Both the position numbers and the translations under genes were made by a program. A model generated the notes under the pieces. The model saw only the letters and a list, made by a program, of their open reading frames with translations. It was not told where the DNA came from and did not search any database. Source: Vreelandella halophila (GTDB lineage Bacteria; Pseudomonadota; Gammaproteobacteria; Pseudomonadales; Oleiphilaceae). From it: 64,000 bases of DNA. Location: the NCBI RefSeq assembly GCF_019903425.1, contig NZ_JACHUZ010000013.1, positions 1,086,285-1,150,284 on the forward strand, read 5' to 3'. Shown piece by piece: positions 8,745-17,542 of the stretch. The number at the start of each line of letters is the position of its first letter. Positions within the stretch are counted from its first letter, which is position 1.

Positions 8745-9881
8745 ATGTCAGCATCCATGAATCAACCCCTGACCAGCTTTACCAGAATCACCCGCAACGC
8801 CCGCCAGCGCTTTCTAAACCCGGAAACCCTGGTCCAGGCCGAGCAGACCCCCTACGATGTCATCTTCAATGACGACCTGGTCAGCGTGCGCTACTACCCA
8901 CCGCTGCGCGAAAACCACATCCCCGTGGGCGACGACGATACCCCCATGGCCGTCCAGCGCGCCACCCACAAAGTACCGCTGGTGCTGGTCGCCCCGCTGG
9001 CCGTGAACATGTCCATCTACGACCTGTTCCCCAACCGCAGCCTCGTCAGATACCTGCGCGCCAGCGGCTTCGAGCTTTACCTGATCGACTGGGGTACCCC
9101 AGGCTGGGACCACAACCACTTCGACATCGCCACCTACTTCGCCGACTACCTGCCGGAACTGCTCGACGAAATCCTGAAACACAGCGGCGCCAGCGAGGTC
9201 TCCCTCTACGGCTGGAGCTTCGGCGCCCTGTTCAGCTACTGCGCCGCCGCGCTGGACGAAGACAAACGCATCCGCAACCTCGTCCTGATCGGCAGTCCCT
9301 GCGACTACCACGCCAATGGCAGCATCGGTAAGCAGTACCAGCTGATCTCGAAATCCCTGAGCCTCCTCGAGAACACCCTTGGCTTCCGGGTCCACCAGAC
9401 CAAGCGCCGCTTCTGGCGCTCCCCGGGTTGGGCCAACGCCACCGCCTTCAAGCTGACCTCGCCGATCAGCAGCCTGCGCAACTACCTGGACCTGGTGCGC
9501 AACCTGCATTCCGAGGAATACATCACCCGCAACGCCACCCAGGGCGCCTTCCTCAACGACATGGTGGCCTACCCCGGTGGCGTTATCCAGGACACCGTTC
9601 AGTACCTGTGGGTGGACAACTGCACCGCGCACGGGGATCTCCCCATGCATGACGCCGACCATACGCTGAAGGACGTGACCTCGGACATTATGCTCGTCTA
9701 CGGGGATAATGACCCGCTGGTGACGCCCGAATGCAGCCGGGCGCTGGTGGACCAGGTCTCAAGCCGGGAAGTGGAGCAGGCACTGGTGCCCGGCGGCCAC
9801 ATGGGGATCCTCGCGGGCAGCGCCGCGCCCACAGACATCTGGCCGAAGGTTGTGCAGTGGCTTCAGAAACGCTCCGACTGA
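8745..9881 (+). CDS. PhaC-like alpha/beta hydrolase (class III PHA synthase relative with serine nucleophile)
   Basis: This 378-residue alpha/beta hydrolase resembles class III PHA synthases in length and layout. The nucleophile elbow reads YGWSFGALF, so the catalytic cysteine of true PhaC (G-x-C-x-G) is replaced by serine. The acid is probably in VYGDNDPLVTPE and the histidine in VPGGHMGIL followed by WPKVVQWL, which is the PhaC C-terminal pattern. There is no signal peptide, so it should be cytoplasmic. I chose the ATG at 8745 (GGAG 6 bases upstream); the ATG at 8757 is also possible. There is no PhaE, PhaB or phasin gene next to it. It could be a PHA-related hydrolase, depolymerase or acyltransferase. 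Polymerase activity is doubtful. Confidence 0.75.
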   Translation: MSASMNQPLTSFTRITRNARQRFLNPETLVQAEQTPYDVIFNDDLVSVRYYPPLRENHIPVGDDDTPMAVQRATHKVPLVLVAPLAVNMSIYDLFPNRSLVRYLRASGFELYLIDWGTPGWDHNHFDIATYFADYLPELLDEILKHSGASEVSLYGWSFGALFSYCAAALDEDKRIRNLVLIGSPCDYHANGSIGKQYQLISKSLSLLENTLGFRVHQTKRRFWRSPGWANATAFKLTSPISSLRNYLDLVRNLHSEEYITRNATQGAFLNDMVAYPGGVIQDTVQYLWVDNCTAHGDLPMHDADHTLKDVTSDIMLVYGDNDPLVTPECSRALVDQVSSREVEQALVPGGHMGILAGSAAPTDIWPKVVQWLQKRSD

Positions 9882-9899
9882 CCCGGGGTCGCATCAACC

Positions 9900-9957
9900 G
9901 TAGGAGCGAGCCCCGCTCGCGCTAGCCCCGCAATCGCCTGCAAGGCCGGCTCTTACA
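9900..9957. repeat. REP-like palindrome pair
   Basis: It begins GTAGGAGCGAGCC and ends CGGCTCTTAC, with GCTCGCG in the left half. It sits between the convergent ends of the hydrolase and hybrid-kinase genes, where it could act as a bidirectional terminator. Confidence 0.75.
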
Positions 9958-9960
9958 GGG

Positions 9961-12900
9961 TCATCGCCCCGGGCGGCGGCGCAACAGGCGCCGCAGGGTC
10001 AGGCGCAACGAGGCCGCATCCACTGGCTTGGCCAGGAAGCGGTAGCCCGCCTCCCGCACGGCGTTGCGGATGGGGTCGCTGTCGTCAGCACTGATGATCA
10101 GAACCGGCACCTTCGCCTCCCAGTTCAGCGTCAGCGCCTGTGCCACCGCCACGCCGGTCTCCTGGTCCAGGTGATAGTCGGCGATCACCAGATCCGGCGC
10201 CTCGGCCGGCCGTTTCTGCATGGCCTCACCAAGGGATTTGGCCGTGGTAACCCGGCAGCCGAACTGGGTCAGAAGGGCCTGCAGGCCCGCGAGCAGATGG
10301 GGCTCGTTGTCAATGCAGATCACCTGAAGGCCGCTCAGCTGTGGGTCCTCGGTCTGGGACTGATCTTTGCGGGTCTGCTCCGGGGTGCCCCGTGGTGTGG
10401 TCAGCGCGAACATGGAGCCCTGGCCCTGGATGGAGCGGCAGTCGATGGGGTGCTCCAGCAGGCGGGCGATGCGCATGGCGATCGGCAGGCCCAGACCCAG
10501 CCCCTGGACTTCACGGGTGGCGTCGGTATGGAGCCGCTCAAACTCATCAAATATGCGCTGCTGATCCGACTCGGCAATGCCCGGCCCGGTATCCCAGACC
10601 TGGATGCTCACCGACTGGGTGCTCTGGCGGCACCCGAGGAGCACGCGCCCGTCGCGGGTGTAGTTGATGGCATTGCTCAGGAAGTTCTGGATTACCCGCC
10701 GGAGCAGATGGGGGTCGGTACGGATCCAGAGCGAACAGGGCACATAGTCGAGCTCTATCCCCTTGCGCTCGGCGGTCATGCGGAATTCGTTGACCAGTTC
10801 CTCCAGGATGGCGCCCAGCTCCACATTGCGCACTTCCGGTTCCAGCCGCCCGGAATCCAGCCTGGAGATCTCGCGCAGGTGGCTGATCAGGGTCTCGGCG
10901 GAGGCCAGCGCCGAATCAATGTGGCGCAGCTCCGGGGCCGCCTCATTGCCATGCTGGCGCAGCAGGGTGGAGGACAGCAGGCGTGCCGCGTTGATCGGCT
11001 GCAGCAGGTCGTGGCTGGCCCCGGCCAGGAAACGGCTCTTGCTGGCGTGCACCTGGTGCAGTTCCCGCTCGATGCGCGCCCTGAGCTCATTCTCGTTCTG
11101 GAGGGATTCGTTGGCGGCGGACAGTTCCCGGGTCCTTTCGGCCACCCGTTCCTCCAGCGTATCCCGGGCCTCCTCCAGTTCCGTCATCACACGGTGGTAC
11201 TCGGACACATCGTTGTAGGCCGTTACATAGCCTCCAGAGGGAATGGGCTTGCCGCGGATCTCGATCACGCTGCCATCCGGCATATGACGTTCCAGCCGGT
11301 AGGGGTGGCCCGAACGCAGCATTTCCAGGCGCCGTTCCACGGCAGCATTGATGTTGTTGTCGCGTACGTCCGAGAGCAGGCCCCGGGCCGCGTTGTACTC
11401 ATAGATCCGCGCGATGGGGCAGCCCACATAGAGCAGCCGGGGCGGGTAGTTAAACAGGTTCTCGTACTGGCTGTTCCAGGCCACCAGTTCCAGGTTGCGG
11501 TCGACCACGCTGATCCCCTGGGGGACGTTCTCCAGCGTCGTCTGCAACAGGTGCCGCGAGAATTGGAGCTGCTCGGACGTGCCCCCCATCAGGTCCACAA
11601 TATCCTCCATCTGCAGGGGCGTCTGGCGCTCCAGCAGCCGGATGGCGCGGTGGGCGGAGGCGGCCCCGATGACCGAGCCCAGCTTGGATTCCGTGACCCG
11701 CACGGTGTAACGCGTGGCCTTGTCGAAGGGCAGCAGCCGCTGCTCCTGGCTCTGCTCCAGCTCCGCCCAGAGGCGGTCGGATTCCTCCTGGCCAAGGACA
11801 GGGCGGATCAGGCCGTGCAGCTGGTGCAGGGTGATCTCGGTGGCGGCCAGATCCTCATCACTGAGACCGTGACTGGGCATGGGGTCGATGAAGGCCAGGG
11901 CCTGGCGCTCGTCCAGGGCCGTGGCCCTGGAACCCCGGGAGACGAGGGTCATGACCAGCATATTGAGCCCCAGGCTCCAGACCACGCCGTGAGTCAGCGG
12001 ATCGAGGAAGTCGCCAAGGCCGAGCAGGTTCTCGGGCTGTAGCCAGCCCAGCCCGAACGGCCCCTGGGTGAGCCAGCCGTTGTCCGACTGCATGAGGACC
12101 GGCAGCAGCAGGGTGTAGAGCCAGGTCAGCGTGCCCGTGAGCAGACCGAGCAGGACACCATTGCGGTGAGCCCCGCGCCAGTAGAGCCCGGCCACCAGTG
12201 CCGGCATCAGCTGGGCACAGGAGGTGAAGGCCAGCAGGCCCATGTAGGACAGCCCCTCGGTAAAGCGCGCCGCCTGCTCCAGTATCCACCCCAGCAGCAG
12301 GATGCCCAGGATTGAGGCCTGGCGTACCTGGCGCAGCACCGCGCCCAGGTCACTGCGTGGCCGGTTAAGGCGTTCCCGGATGCGCAGGTACACCGGCATG
12401 AAGAGCTCATTGGAGATCATCAGTGACAGGGCGATGGTGGCCACCAGCACCATGGCGGTGGCGGCGGACATGGCACCCACAAAGGCAACGGCGGTCAGCC
12501 AGGGGTGACCGGTGATCGCCGGCAGGGCGAGGACATAGCTGTCGCCGGGGATGGCCATGCCGGCCAGGTGATGGCGCGCGGCCTCCACCAGCGGCAGTAC
12601 CATGAGCGCGAACAGCGCCAGATAAAGCGGGAACATCCAGCGCGCACAGCGGGCCGAGGCCTCGTCATGGTATTCCACCACCAGCACATGGAACTGGCGC
12701 GGCAGGCAGACAATGGCGAGAGCACTGACCAGAAGCTGGGCGTAGAAACCGGCGTCACCGAAGGTGGAAAAGGAGAACGGCGAGGTCTCGCCGAGAGGCT
12801 GCATATCGGTCTCGCCGGCCAGCAGCCAGATCGCGAAGCCGCCCAGCAGGAGGAAGGCCAGCAGCTTGACCGCCGACTCCGCAGCCACCACGGCCAGAAG

Positions 12901-13458
12901 GCCCCGGTGGCGGTTGGCACCATCAATGATGCGGGTGCCAAAGGTGATCGCGAACCAGGCCAGGAAGAGGGCGGCAAAGAAGCTGACATTGTTGCCCAGG
13001 GTAAAGGGCATCTGCCAGTCGGAGATGTTTGCCGAGCTCCAGGCCAGGGCAATGCCGCGCAGCTGCAACGCGATGTAGGGCAGGGTGCCGATCAGGGCAA
13101 CGATGGTCACCAGCGCGGCCAGCTTCTGGTCCTTGCCGAAGCGCGAGCCGATGAAATCGGCGATGGAAGTGACCCGGTTACGGCTGCCGGCCAGCAGCAG
13201 GCGCCGGATGAAGGGCCAGGCGAAGACGAACATGAGGATGGGGCCGAGATAGATCGGCAGGAAGGTCCAGCCGCTGTCCGCCGCATTGCCCACGGCCCCC
13301 AGAAAGGTCCAGGAACTGCAGTAGACGCCCAGCGACATCCCGTAGAGCAGGCCCCGCATGCGCTTCGGCCAGCCACCGGTGCGCTCGGCCAGCCACGCCA
13401 GGCCCACGAGGATCAGTGCGTAAAGGCCCCCGAAAAGGATCAGCTCGTTACTCGCCAT
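9961..13458 (-). CDS. crbS: hybrid sensor kinase with N-terminal sodium:solute symporter domain, CrbS/MxtR-like
   Basis: This 1165-residue protein has an N-terminal SSF symporter domain of about 12-13 helices (to about residue 490), a linker, a PAS domain (about 640-750), a coiled coil, a HisKA domain with H816 in GASHDLLQPINAARL, an HATPase domain, and a C-terminal receiver with D1094 in LVIADYHLD. This architecture defines the CrbS/MxtR/CbrA-related kinases that sense acetate or carbon status. With the CrbR-like regulator at 7861 it forms the acetate switch. The fused receiver and the SHDLLQP variant of the H-box are typical of the family. GGGAG lies 4 bases before the ATG. The C-terminus faces a REP element. 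Confidence 0.88.
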   Translation of the reverse strand: MASNELILFGGLYALILVGLAWLAERTGGWPKRMRGLLYGMSLGVYCSSWTFLGAVGNAADSGWTFLPIYLGPILMFVFAWPFIRRLLLAGSRNRVTSIADFIGSRFGKDQKLAALVTIVALIGTLPYIALQLRGIALAWSSANISDWQMPFTLGNNVSFFAALFLAWFAITFGTRIIDGANRHRGLLAVVAAESAVKLLAFLLLGGFAIWLLAGETDMQPLGETSPFSFSTFGDAGFYAQLLVSALAIVCLPRQFHVLVVEYHDEASARCARWMFPLYLALFALMVLPLVEAARHHLAGMAIPGDSYVLALPAITGHPWLTAVAFVGAMSAATAMVLVATIALSLMISNELFMPVYLRIRERLNRPRSDLGAVLRQVRQASILGILLLGWILEQAARFTEGLSYMGLLAFTSCAQLMPALVAGLYWRGAHRNGVLLGLLTGTLTWLYTLLLPVLMQSDNGWLTQGPFGLGWLQPENLLGLGDFLDPLTHGVVWSLGLNMLVMTLVSRGSRATALDERQALAFIDPMPSHGLSDEDLAATEITLHQLHGLIRPVLGQEESDRLWAELEQSQEQRLLPFDKATRYTVRVTESKLGSVIGAASAHRAIRLLERQTPLQMEDIVDLMGGTSEQLQFSRHLLQTTLENVPQGISVVDRNLELVAWNSQYENLFNYPPRLLYVGCPIARIYEYNAARGLLSDVRDNNINAAVERRLEMLRSGHPYRLERHMPDGSVIEIRGKPIPSGGYVTAYNDVSEYHRVMTELEEARDTLEERVAERTRELSAANESLQNENELRARIERELHQVHASKSRFLAGASHDLLQPINAARLLSSTLLRQHGNEAAPELRHIDSALASAETLISHLREISRLDSGRLEPEVRNVELGAILEELVNEFRMTAERKGIELDYVPCSLWIRTDPHLLRRVIQNFLSNAINYTRDGRVLLGCRQSTQSVSIQVWDTGPGIAESDQQRIFDEFERLHTDATREVQGLGLGLPIAMRIARLLEHPIDCRSIQGQGSMFALTTPRGTPEQTRKDQSQTEDPQLSGLQVICIDNEPHLLAGLQALLTQFGCRVTTAKSLGEAMQKRPAEAPDLVIADYHLDQETGVAVAQALTLNWEAKVPVLIISADDSDPIRNAVREAGYRFLAKPVDAASLRLTLRRLLRRRPGR

Positions 13459-13490
13459 GGTCTCCCTGGGTCAGAACGGACAGACCGACA

Positions 13491-14348
13491 CTATGGCACA
13501 GGATGGTCAACCATGCTGGCATAGCCCTCACGGAAGGTGGGGAACAGGAAGCTGTATCCGGCTTCCCGCAACCGGCTGCTGTCCACCCGCTTGGAGCCCA
13601 CACGGCTGTCCTGCCGCGCATCGGGGCGGACAGGGTCACAGCTCATGGTCTCCCGCACCCAGGCAACCACGTCACCCAGCCGGGCCGGTTCGCTGTCACT
13701 GGCCAAGTAGCAGTCAGCGAGATCACCGCCATCCAGCGCCTGATTCACCAGGTGGCACAGCGCCCCTACCGCGTCGTCCTCATGGATGCGATTGGTGTAA
13801 CCGCTGTCCGGGTTGGGGGCGATGCTGCCATCGCGCATGCGCGAGAGCATGCCATCACGGTCGTTGCCGTAGATGCCGGAGAAACGCACTACTGTGCCGG
13901 GAACCGGGCTTTCCGCGAGGCGCCGCTCCGCGCCAAGCAGGGCAGTGCCATTGTAGCGTGGTGGCTCCGTGGGGCTGGCTTCATCCACCCATTCCCCCTG
14001 ATGCTGGCCGTAGACCGCAGTGGAGGAGATGAAGAACACGCGTCGCGGTGGTTTCTCCGCGGCTTCCAAAACCCTCATCAGGTTGTGGGTGCCCTGCACG
14101 AAGGTCCGGTGGTAGCCGGTCTCATCGTACTGGTCCGGCGTCAGGCAGATGATGGCGATGTCCACCTGGGGGACCCGTTCACCCAGACTGCCCGGGTCCA
14201 GAAGATCCCCTTGGATGGGCGTCAGGGGCAGGGGGACGCGGCTGGCCTGGCGCCTCAGGCCGAACACCTGGTGGTGCTCGGCAAGGGCTGCGCCGATGCG
14301 CTGGCCGAGCCGGCCGCAGCCGGCCATGAGGATTCGTGCATCGCGCAT
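13491..14348 (-). CDS. NAD(P)-dependent SDR family protein, YeeZ-like
   Basis: This 285-residue protein has an N-terminal Rossmann motif GCGRLGQRIGAAL and residues consistent with an extended or atypical short-chain dehydrogenase (FISSTAVYGQHQGEWVDE near 120-140). Such YeeZ-like proteins are cytoplasmic with unknown substrate. I chose the ATG at 14348 because GGAGA precedes it by 7 bases; the ATG at 14366 would add six residues. It diverges from oxyR with 68 bases between the start codons. Confidence 0.8.
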   Translation of the reverse strand: MRDARILMAGCGRLGQRIGAALAEHHQVFGLRRQASRVPLPLTPIQGDLLDPGSLGERVPQVDIAIICLTPDQYDETGYHRTFVQGTHNLMRVLEAAEKPPRRVFFISSTAVYGQHQGEWVDEASPTEPPRYNGTALLGAERRLAESPVPGTVVRFSGIYGNDRDGMLSRMRDGSIAPNPDSGYTNRIHEDDAVGALCHLVNQALDGGDLADCYLASDSEPARLGDVVAWVRETMSCDPVRPDARQDSRVGSKRVDSSRLREAGYSFLFPTFREGYASMVDHPVP

Positions 14349-14416
14349 TGCGCTGTCTCCGCTCATTTCATATGCTGCAATAGAAAAATTTAATCATGAC
14401 CGGCCCGGGAGTGGCC

Positions 14417-15382
14417 ATGACCCTTACCGAACTCCGATACATTGTCACCCTCGCGCGGGAGAAGCACTTCGGCCACGCGGCGGAGCGCTGCCACGTCAGC
14501 CAGCCTACACTCAGTGTGGCCGTGAGAAAACTCGAGGATGAGCTGGGTATTGCGCTGTTCGAGCGCAGCAAGAACAGCATCCAGGTCACCGAGATCGGCC
14601 AGCGCATTGTGGAGCAGGCACAGCGCGTCCTGGACCAGGCCGGCGTCATCCACGACCTGGCCGAGGACGGTAAGAACCAGCTCAGCTCGCCGCTCAAGGT
14701 CGGCGCCATCTACACCATCGGCCCTTACCTCTTTCCCCAGTTGATGCCCAGTCTGCGCGAGACAGCGCCGGACATGTCCCTGTTTATTGAAGAAGGCTAT
14801 ACCGGGGACCTGCGCCGCAAGCTCCGCCACTCGGAACTGGATGCCATCATCGTGGCGCTGCCGTTCGAGGAACCGGAAGTGGTCACCCTGCCGCTCTACG
14901 ATGAACCATTCGTTGTGCTGATGCCCGCGGATCACTCGCTGGCGGAATGCGAGCACATCGACAGCAGCCAGCTTGCCGACCAGCCTCTGCTTCTGCTCGG
15001 GCCCGGGCACTGCTTCCGGGATCAGGTGCTGGAGTCCGTTCCGGAGCTGATCGACACCATCAACAAGCGCCGCGAGACCGCCGGCGGGGTGGTGACCGAG
15101 GGCAGCTCCCTGGAGACCATCCGACACATGGTGGCCTCCGGTCTGGGCATGACCGTGCTGCCGCTGTCGGCCGCTACTGCCATGAACTATCAGCCGGAGC
15201 TGCTGACCGTGCGGCCCTTTGTGCACCCGGTGCCCTCCCGTACCGTGGCGCTTGCCTGGCGGGTGACCTTCCCGCGGCCCAAGGCAATCGATGCACTGGC
15301 CCATGCCGTGGCCCAGTGCCGTGACAGCAGTGCCACCCAGGCCGCCTGCGGGTTGAGCCTGCGCGCACCCACCCGGGGTTGA
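14417..15382 (+). CDS. oxyR: OxyR-type LysR regulator without the second redox cysteine
   Basis: This 321-residue LysR-family protein has an N-terminal winged helix (about 1-60; LAREKHFGHAAERCHVSQPTLSVAVRKLE) and an OxyR-type effector domain. Cys199 is present in GPGHCFRDQV, exactly at the E. coli OxyR number, but position 208 is Val (VLESVPEL) instead of the resolving Cys. C178 (E. coli C180 region) is present. Therefore a C199-C208 disulfide cannot form as in the E. coli protein, and sensing must use another cysteine or another oxidation state. GGGAG is 5 bases before the ATG at 14417. recG follows after 3 bases, an arrangement common in gammaproteobacteria, so they probably form an operon. 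Confidence 0.9.
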   Translation: MTLTELRYIVTLAREKHFGHAAERCHVSQPTLSVAVRKLEDELGIALFERSKNSIQVTEIGQRIVEQAQRVLDQAGVIHDLAEDGKNQLSSPLKVGAIYTIGPYLFPQLMPSLRETAPDMSLFIEEGYTGDLRRKLRHSELDAIIVALPFEEPEVVTLPLYDEPFVVLMPADHSLAECEHIDSSQLADQPLLLLGPGHCFRDQVLESVPELIDTINKRRETAGGVVTEGSSLETIRHMVASGLGMTVLPLSAATAMNYQPELLTVRPFVHPVPSRTVALAWRVTFPRPKAIDALAHAVAQCRDSSATQAACGLSLRAPTRG

Positions 15383-15385
15383 TTC

Positions 15386-17464
15386 ATGGCGGATCCGGCC
15401 ACAGTGGATGTGACCGTGCTCAAGGGGGTTGGCGATAAACTGGCCGCCACCCTTGAACGTCTCGGGATCACAAGCCTACAGGACCTGCTCTTCCACCTGC
15501 CGCTGCGCTACGAGGATCGCACCCGCATCCTGCCTATGGGCCACCTGCGGGTGGGGGATTCCGGGGTGGTGGAAGGCGAGGTGGTGAGTGCGGACGTGGT
15601 CCAGGGCCGGCGTCGCAGTCTCCAGGTCACCATCCGCGACCGCAGCGGCTTTGTGGCCCTGCGTTTCTTTCATTTCAGTGTCGCCCAGCAGCGCCAGTTC
15701 GCGCCGGGCACCCGGGTGCGCTGCTACGGCGAGGTCCGGCCTGGGCGTGCCGGTCTTGAGATCTACCACCCGGAATACCAGACCAACCCGGGCCCGTTGC
15801 CCACCGGTGACGAGGCCACACTGACCCCGGTCTACCCGCTCACCGAGGGCATCCAGCAGCCCCGGCTGAGGCGCCTGTGCGAGCAGGCGGTCGCCATGCT
15901 CGAGCGCCACCCGGTGCGCGAGTGGCTGCCGGAGTCGGTGCTCGGCGAATACCAGCTGCCGGAGATCAACCAGGCCCTGCGGATGCTGCACCAGCCACCG
16001 GCGAGCGCGGATCTCAGTGCCCTGATGGAGCAGCGCCACCCGGCGCGGGACCGGCTGGCGATGGAGGAACTGCTGGCGCATCACCTGAGCTTGCTCAAAC
16101 TCCGCGCCCAGGTGCAGTCCTGGAAGGCACTGCCACTCAATACGGGTGACGGGCGGTTGGTGACGGGGTTTCTGGAGGGCCTGCCCTTTGCCCTTACCGG
16201 TGCCCAGCGACGGGTCAGCGAGGAGGTCAGCCAGGACCTGGCCCAGCCCGTGCCCATGCTGCGCCTGGTCCAGGGCGACGTGGGCTCGGGCAAGACGGTG
16301 GTGGCCGCCGTGGCGGCGCTGCAGGCCATCGAGGCCGGAGCCCAGGTGGCGCTGATGGCCCCCACCGAGATCCTCGCCGAGCAGCATTACCTGAGCTTCC
16401 GTGAGTGGCTGGCACCGCTGGGCATTGAGCCGGGCTGGCTCTCGGGCAAGAGCCGCTCGAAACAGAAGCAGGCAGTCCTGGCGCAGCTGGCCAGTGGCGA
16501 ATGCCCGCTGGTGATCGGCACCCATGCGCTCTTCCAGGAGGAGGTGGTCTTCAGCCGGCTGGCGCTGGCGATCATCGACGAACAGCACCGCTTCGGGGTG
16601 CACCAGCGGCTGGCGCTGAGAGAGAAGGGTGCCAACGCGGAGACCGTGCCCCACCAGCTGATCATGACCGCGACGCCCATTCCGCGCACCCTGGCCATGA
16701 GCGCCTACGCGGACCTGGACACCTCCGTAATCGACGAACTGCCGCCGGGCCGCCAGCCCATCGAGACCATTGCCCTGCCGGACTCGCGCCGGGGCGATGT
16801 GGTGGAGCGGGTACGCACCGCCTGCGCCGAGGGCCGCCAGGCGTACTGGGTCTGCACCCTGATCGAGGAATCCGAGGCCCTGCAGTGCCAGGCCGCGGAG
16901 GACACCGCTGAACAGCTGCAGGCAGAGCTCTCCGAACTGACCGTGGGGCTGGTGCACGGGCGCATGAAGGCGGCGGAGAAGGCCAAGGTGATGGAGGCCT
17001 TCAAGGAAGGGCGGATTGACCTGCTGGTGGCCACCACCGTGATCGAGGTGGGGGTGGATGTCCCCGAGGCCACGCTCATCATCATCGAGAACCCGGAACG
17101 CCTGGGGCTGGCCCAGCTCCACCAGCTGCGCGGCCGCGTGGGGCGTGGCGAGCGGGCCAGCTACTGCGTGCTGCTCTATCACCCGCCGCTGTCGGATACC
17201 GCCAAATCCCGCCTGCAGGCGCTGCGCGAGACCCAGGACGGCTTCGCCATTGCCCAGCGTGACCTGGAGATCCGGGGCCCCGGCGAGGTGCTGGGCACCC
17301 GCCAGACCGGGCTCATGGCCTTCCGTCTGGCGGACTGGGAGAAGGATACCGGCTGGCTGGAAGAGGTGCGCCGGATCGGGCCACGTCTGCTCCCGGAACC
17401 GGAACGTGTCGACGCACTGATCAACCGATGGCTGGGGGAACGTATCCGGTACGGGGATGTCTGA
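15386..17464 (+). CDS. recG: ATP-dependent DNA helicase RecG
   Basis: This 692-residue protein has the usual RecG length and layout: an N-terminal wedge/OB domain (about 1-180), then SF2 helicase motifs including Walker A GDVGSGKTVVA near 300, IIDEQHRFGV (DExH-like box) near 395, TATPIPRTLAM near 430, and the C-terminal helicase half with TTVIEVGVDVPEATLIIIENPERLGLAQLHQLRGRVGRG near 550-590. RecG remodels stalled forks and Holliday junctions in the cytoplasm. It lies 3 bases after oxyR and is probably co-transcribed. Confidence 0.97.
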   Translation: MADPATVDVTVLKGVGDKLAATLERLGITSLQDLLFHLPLRYEDRTRILPMGHLRVGDSGVVEGEVVSADVVQGRRRSLQVTIRDRSGFVALRFFHFSVAQQRQFAPGTRVRCYGEVRPGRAGLEIYHPEYQTNPGPLPTGDEATLTPVYPLTEGIQQPRLRRLCEQAVAMLERHPVREWLPESVLGEYQLPEINQALRMLHQPPASADLSALMEQRHPARDRLAMEELLAHHLSLLKLRAQVQSWKALPLNTGDGRLVTGFLEGLPFALTGAQRRVSEEVSQDLAQPVPMLRLVQGDVGSGKTVVAAVAALQAIEAGAQVALMAPTEILAEQHYLSFREWLAPLGIEPGWLSGKSRSKQKQAVLAQLASGECPLVIGTHALFQEEVVFSRLALAIIDEQHRFGVHQRLALREKGANAETVPHQLIMTATPIPRTLAMSAYADLDTSVIDELPPGRQPIETIALPDSRRGDVVERVRTACAEGRQAYWVCTLIEESEALQCQAAEDTAEQLQAELSELTVGLVHGRMKAAEKAKVMEAFKEGRIDLLVATTVIEVGVDVPEATLIIIENPERLGLAQLHQLRGRVGRGERASYCVLLYHPPLSDTAKSRLQALRETQDGFAIAQRDLEIRGPGEVLGTRQTGLMAFRLADWEKDTGWLEEVRRIGPRLLPEPERVDALINRWLGERIRYGDV

Positions 17465-17542
17465 GGTATCCTCCCGGGAAGGTTCTTCAGAGCAGTAAGC
17501 CTAGCTACCCCTGACAATGCCTGATCCGGACTGGATACCTCT

